Of a DNA stretch of 5,994 nt, positions 4,648 to 5,994 are shown piece by piece. The stretch spans positions 1-5,994 of the forward strand of contig JALFYG010000144.1 in assembly GCA_022784805.1 (NCBI GenBank), in the 5' to 3' direction. Position 1 is the stretch's first letter, and each line of letters opens with the position of its first letter. The position numbers were made by a program, and so were the translations under genes. A model generated the notes under the pieces. It saw nothing but the letters and a program-made list of their open reading frames with translations, ran no database searches and had not been told where the DNA came from. The DNA is from Spirochaetales bacterium. GTDB taxonomy: Bacteria; Spirochaetota; Spirochaetia; Sphaerochaetales; Sphaerochaetaceae.

Positions 4648-5772
4648 ATGGTTGAAGAAGAAGAGATCAAAAGATCTAAAAAGATTAAAAATGCAGCAAA
4701 TACAGGAATAGGAGTCAATGTAGCCCTAGGTGGGGTAAAGATTCTCATTGGTTATCTTTCAGGCTCCGTTGCCGTTATATCTGATGGTGCAAACAATGCC
4801 ACAGATAGTATTTCGTCTTTAGTTACACTTATTGGTTATCGTTTCAGTAAGAAACGCCCTACAAAAGAACACCCGCTTGGATATGGAAGAGTTGAGTATC
4901 TTTCAGCTCTACTTGTAGGCTTTTTGATTCTTATGACTGGTTTTTCCTTCTTTTCAGGAAGTATCGACGCCATTAGAAATCCCCATGACATGTCTGTATC
5001 AATGGTGATGATAGGTGTCCTGTCCCTGACAGTTCTTGTGAAGATATGGCTTTGGCGCATGAATACAAAAGTGGGAAAAGAGACAGGCTCCGAAGCTCTT
5101 ATTGCCAGTGGTGCAGATGCCCTCTCCGATGTCCTTACATCCCTGGTCACCATCATTGCAGCCTTTATTTCACGTTTCACCACATTCCCTATCGATGGTT
5201 GGACAGGTCTTCTTGTCTCCCTCTTTATTATCTGGAATGGAATTTCATCCATCCTTTCCACTTCCGATTCAATTCTTGGAGAGAGACCAAAGAAAGATGA
5301 CTTGGAGAAGATCAGGTCCATCATCTCATCCTTCCCTCCTCTCTCCGGTGGATATGACATCAGAATCCATGCTTATGGCCCAGACTCAGCTGTAGGAACA
5401 ATCGACGTTGAGGTTCCATTCACAGCAAGTGCAGAAAGTGTGTACGAAGCAATGATGAAGGCAAAGGAACAAATCAAGAAGGAAATGGGCATTGACTTCA
5501 CCTTTGGAATGAACGCAACAAACCAAGATGATCCTGAAGTCATCAGAATGAGGGACACCACTCTCAAGACAATGCAGATGATTTCTTCAGATGTCATTGG
5601 AATCCATGGTTTCCATGTTCACTTCGAAGAAAAGAAGATTGAGTTTGATGTAGTCGTAGACTTCGCTCTCAAAGACCACAACAAGTTCAGAAAAGGAATG
5701 AGTAGTGCTTTGGAGAAAGCCTTCCCTGGCTATAGTGTGGAGTTTAACATCGACTTAGATTATTCATCTTAG
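4648..5772 (+). CDS. Cation diffusion facilitator (CDF) efflux transporter, manganese-type
   Basis: A proton-driven divalent-metal exporter of the inner membrane, 374 residues from ATG 4648. Six helices lie at about 20-40, 43-65, 83-105, 116-137, 149-175 and 182-203. CDF hallmarks are 'SGSVAVISDGANNATDS' and 'EHPLGYGRVEYLSAL'. The transport site reads NxxxD in helix 2 (Asn49, Asp53) and DxxxD in helix 5 (Asp157, Asp161). Zinc CDFs have His here; N/D-D/D is linked to Mn exporters such as MntE, so manganese is the best guess. The cytoplasmic part (about 215-374) is twice the usual length and looks like two tandem ferredoxin-like dimerisation domains, with His residues in 'GIHGFHVHF'. A TTG at 4573 would add a hydrophobic N-terminus, but it lacks a binding site and lies before the promoter. 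Co-function with the operon upstream is unproven, since a terminator separates them. Confidence 0.9.
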   Translation: MVEEEEIKRSKKIKNAANTGIGVNVALGGVKILIGYLSGSVAVISDGANNATDSISSLVTLIGYRFSKKRPTKEHPLGYGRVEYLSALLVGFLILMTGFSFFSGSIDAIRNPHDMSVSMVMIGVLSLTVLVKIWLWRMNTKVGKETGSEALIASGADALSDVLTSLVTIIAAFISRFTTFPIDGWTGLLVSLFIIWNGISSILSTSDSILGERPKKDDLEKIRSIISSFPPLSGGYDIRIHAYGPDSAVGTIDVEVPFTASAESVYEAMMKAKEQIKKEMGIDFTFGMNATNQDDPEVIRMRDTTLKTMQMISSDVIGIHGFHVHFEEKKIEFDVVVDFALKDHNKFRKGMSSALEKAFPGYSVEFNIDLDYSS

Positions 5773-5788
5773 TCTTTGACCCATCCGT

Positions 5789-5994
5789 TTATGGCTTTAT
5801 TCCCCACCAGACACCGCTTTGGTCCAAGGGAACAAAGCCATATTTTTTATAGAAAGAGACTCCCTTCAGGTTCTCCGGGTCCACCCCAAGCATCACCCCT
5901 TTCACACCCTTATTTCTGTAGGCGGATAGAAGCGCATCCATTAATGCGTGCCCTATTCCCATTCTTTGGAACCTTGGATCTATATCGATATGAA
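5789..5994 (-). CDS. GNAT-family N-acetyltransferase, C-terminal 67 residues (runs off the right edge)
   Basis: The minus strand is open from the right edge to a TAA at 5789-5791. The fragment shows the acetyl-CoA binding motif 'RFQRMGIGHAL' (Q/RxxGxG type), then a helix, a strand 'GVMLGVD', and the terminal GNAT motif 'ENLKGVSFYKKYGFVPL'. It ends 'VWWGIKP', as small stand-alone acetyltransferases do. The family acetylates amines with acetyl-CoA; the substrate cannot be inferred. It converges on the transporter gene with 16 bp between stop codons, and its last codons contain the transporter's terminator. The start lies outside the window. Confidence 0.88.
   Translation of the reverse strand, partial: HIDIDPRFQRMGIGHALMDALLSAYRNKGVKGVMLGVDPENLKGVSFYKKYGFVPLDQSGVWWGIKP
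5791..5848 (+). terminator. Intrinsic terminator for the transporter gene, inside the convergent acetyltransferase coding sequence
   Basis: ATGGCTTTATTCCC (5791-5804) pairs with GGGAACAAAGCCAT (5828-5841) with one A/C mismatch. ACCA and TGGT extend the stem inward, and ATTTTTT follows at once. It starts 18 bp after the transporter stop. On the other strand the same bases encode the end of the GNAT domain, and the T-tract is the Tyr-Lys-Lys-Tyr part of its conserved motif. Confidence 0.8.

Noticed and set aside
4836..5360. 174-residue minus-strand ORF
   Set aside because: Antisense shadow of the CDF transporter; its composition is Arg/Ser/Pro-rich without recognisable motifs.

Overview
The window looks like chromosomal DNA of a spirochaete (Spirochaetota, treponeme/Sphaerochaeta-like). 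The main clue is the truncated gene at the left edge. It encodes an apolipoprotein N-acyltransferase (Lnt) whose nitrilase domain opens with an 'IQHSADTW' stretch and reaches 'WSETAFVPS' at the catalytic Glu, the form I associate with spirochaetal Lnt. The enzyme also implies a diderm envelope. No lineage-diagnostic RNA gene is present, so the taxonomic call is an inference.

Layout, left to right. (1) 1-2137, minus strand: a ROK-family repressor-like regulator (914-2137) followed 66 bp downstream by lnt (847 to beyond base 1), with no convincing terminator between them. (2) 2138-2478: a 341-bp gap holding the ROK promoter, two dyads, and a terminator plus a second hairpin that end the next minus-strand unit. 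(3) 2479-2716, minus strand: a tiny lipoprotein-like ORF whose best Shine-Dalgarno/ATG pair is one frame away from the signal-peptide frame, so it looks frameshifted. Its promoter overlaps dyads that are candidate TetR-family operators. (4) 2886-4499, plus strand: a tight three-gene operon of a TetR regulator, a seven-helix membrane protein of unknown function, and a DUF2871-type four-helix membrane protein. It ends in a clean intrinsic terminator. (5) 4648-5772, plus strand: a cation diffusion facilitator with a manganese-type metal site and an enlarged, apparently doubled C-terminal domain. (6) 5789 to the right edge, minus strand: the C-terminal 67 residues of a GNAT acetyltransferase, convergent with the transporter.

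How the parts may work together. The TetR protein probably controls its own operon and the divergent minus-strand unit through the dyads at 2734-2882. The two membrane proteins are translationally coupled and probably act together, but their job is unknown. The transporter has its own promoter, and its transcript appears to end in a strong terminator built inside the coding sequence of the convergent acetyltransferase. The TetR and transporter genes both lack a Shine-Dalgarno, and both have a candidate -10 box about 7 nt before the chosen ATG, which suggests leaderless mRNAs. I see no CRISPR array, insertion sequence, tRNA, rRNA or phage gene. The least-described parts are the TetR/7TM/DUF2871 operon and the broken divergent unit with its structured 3' end.
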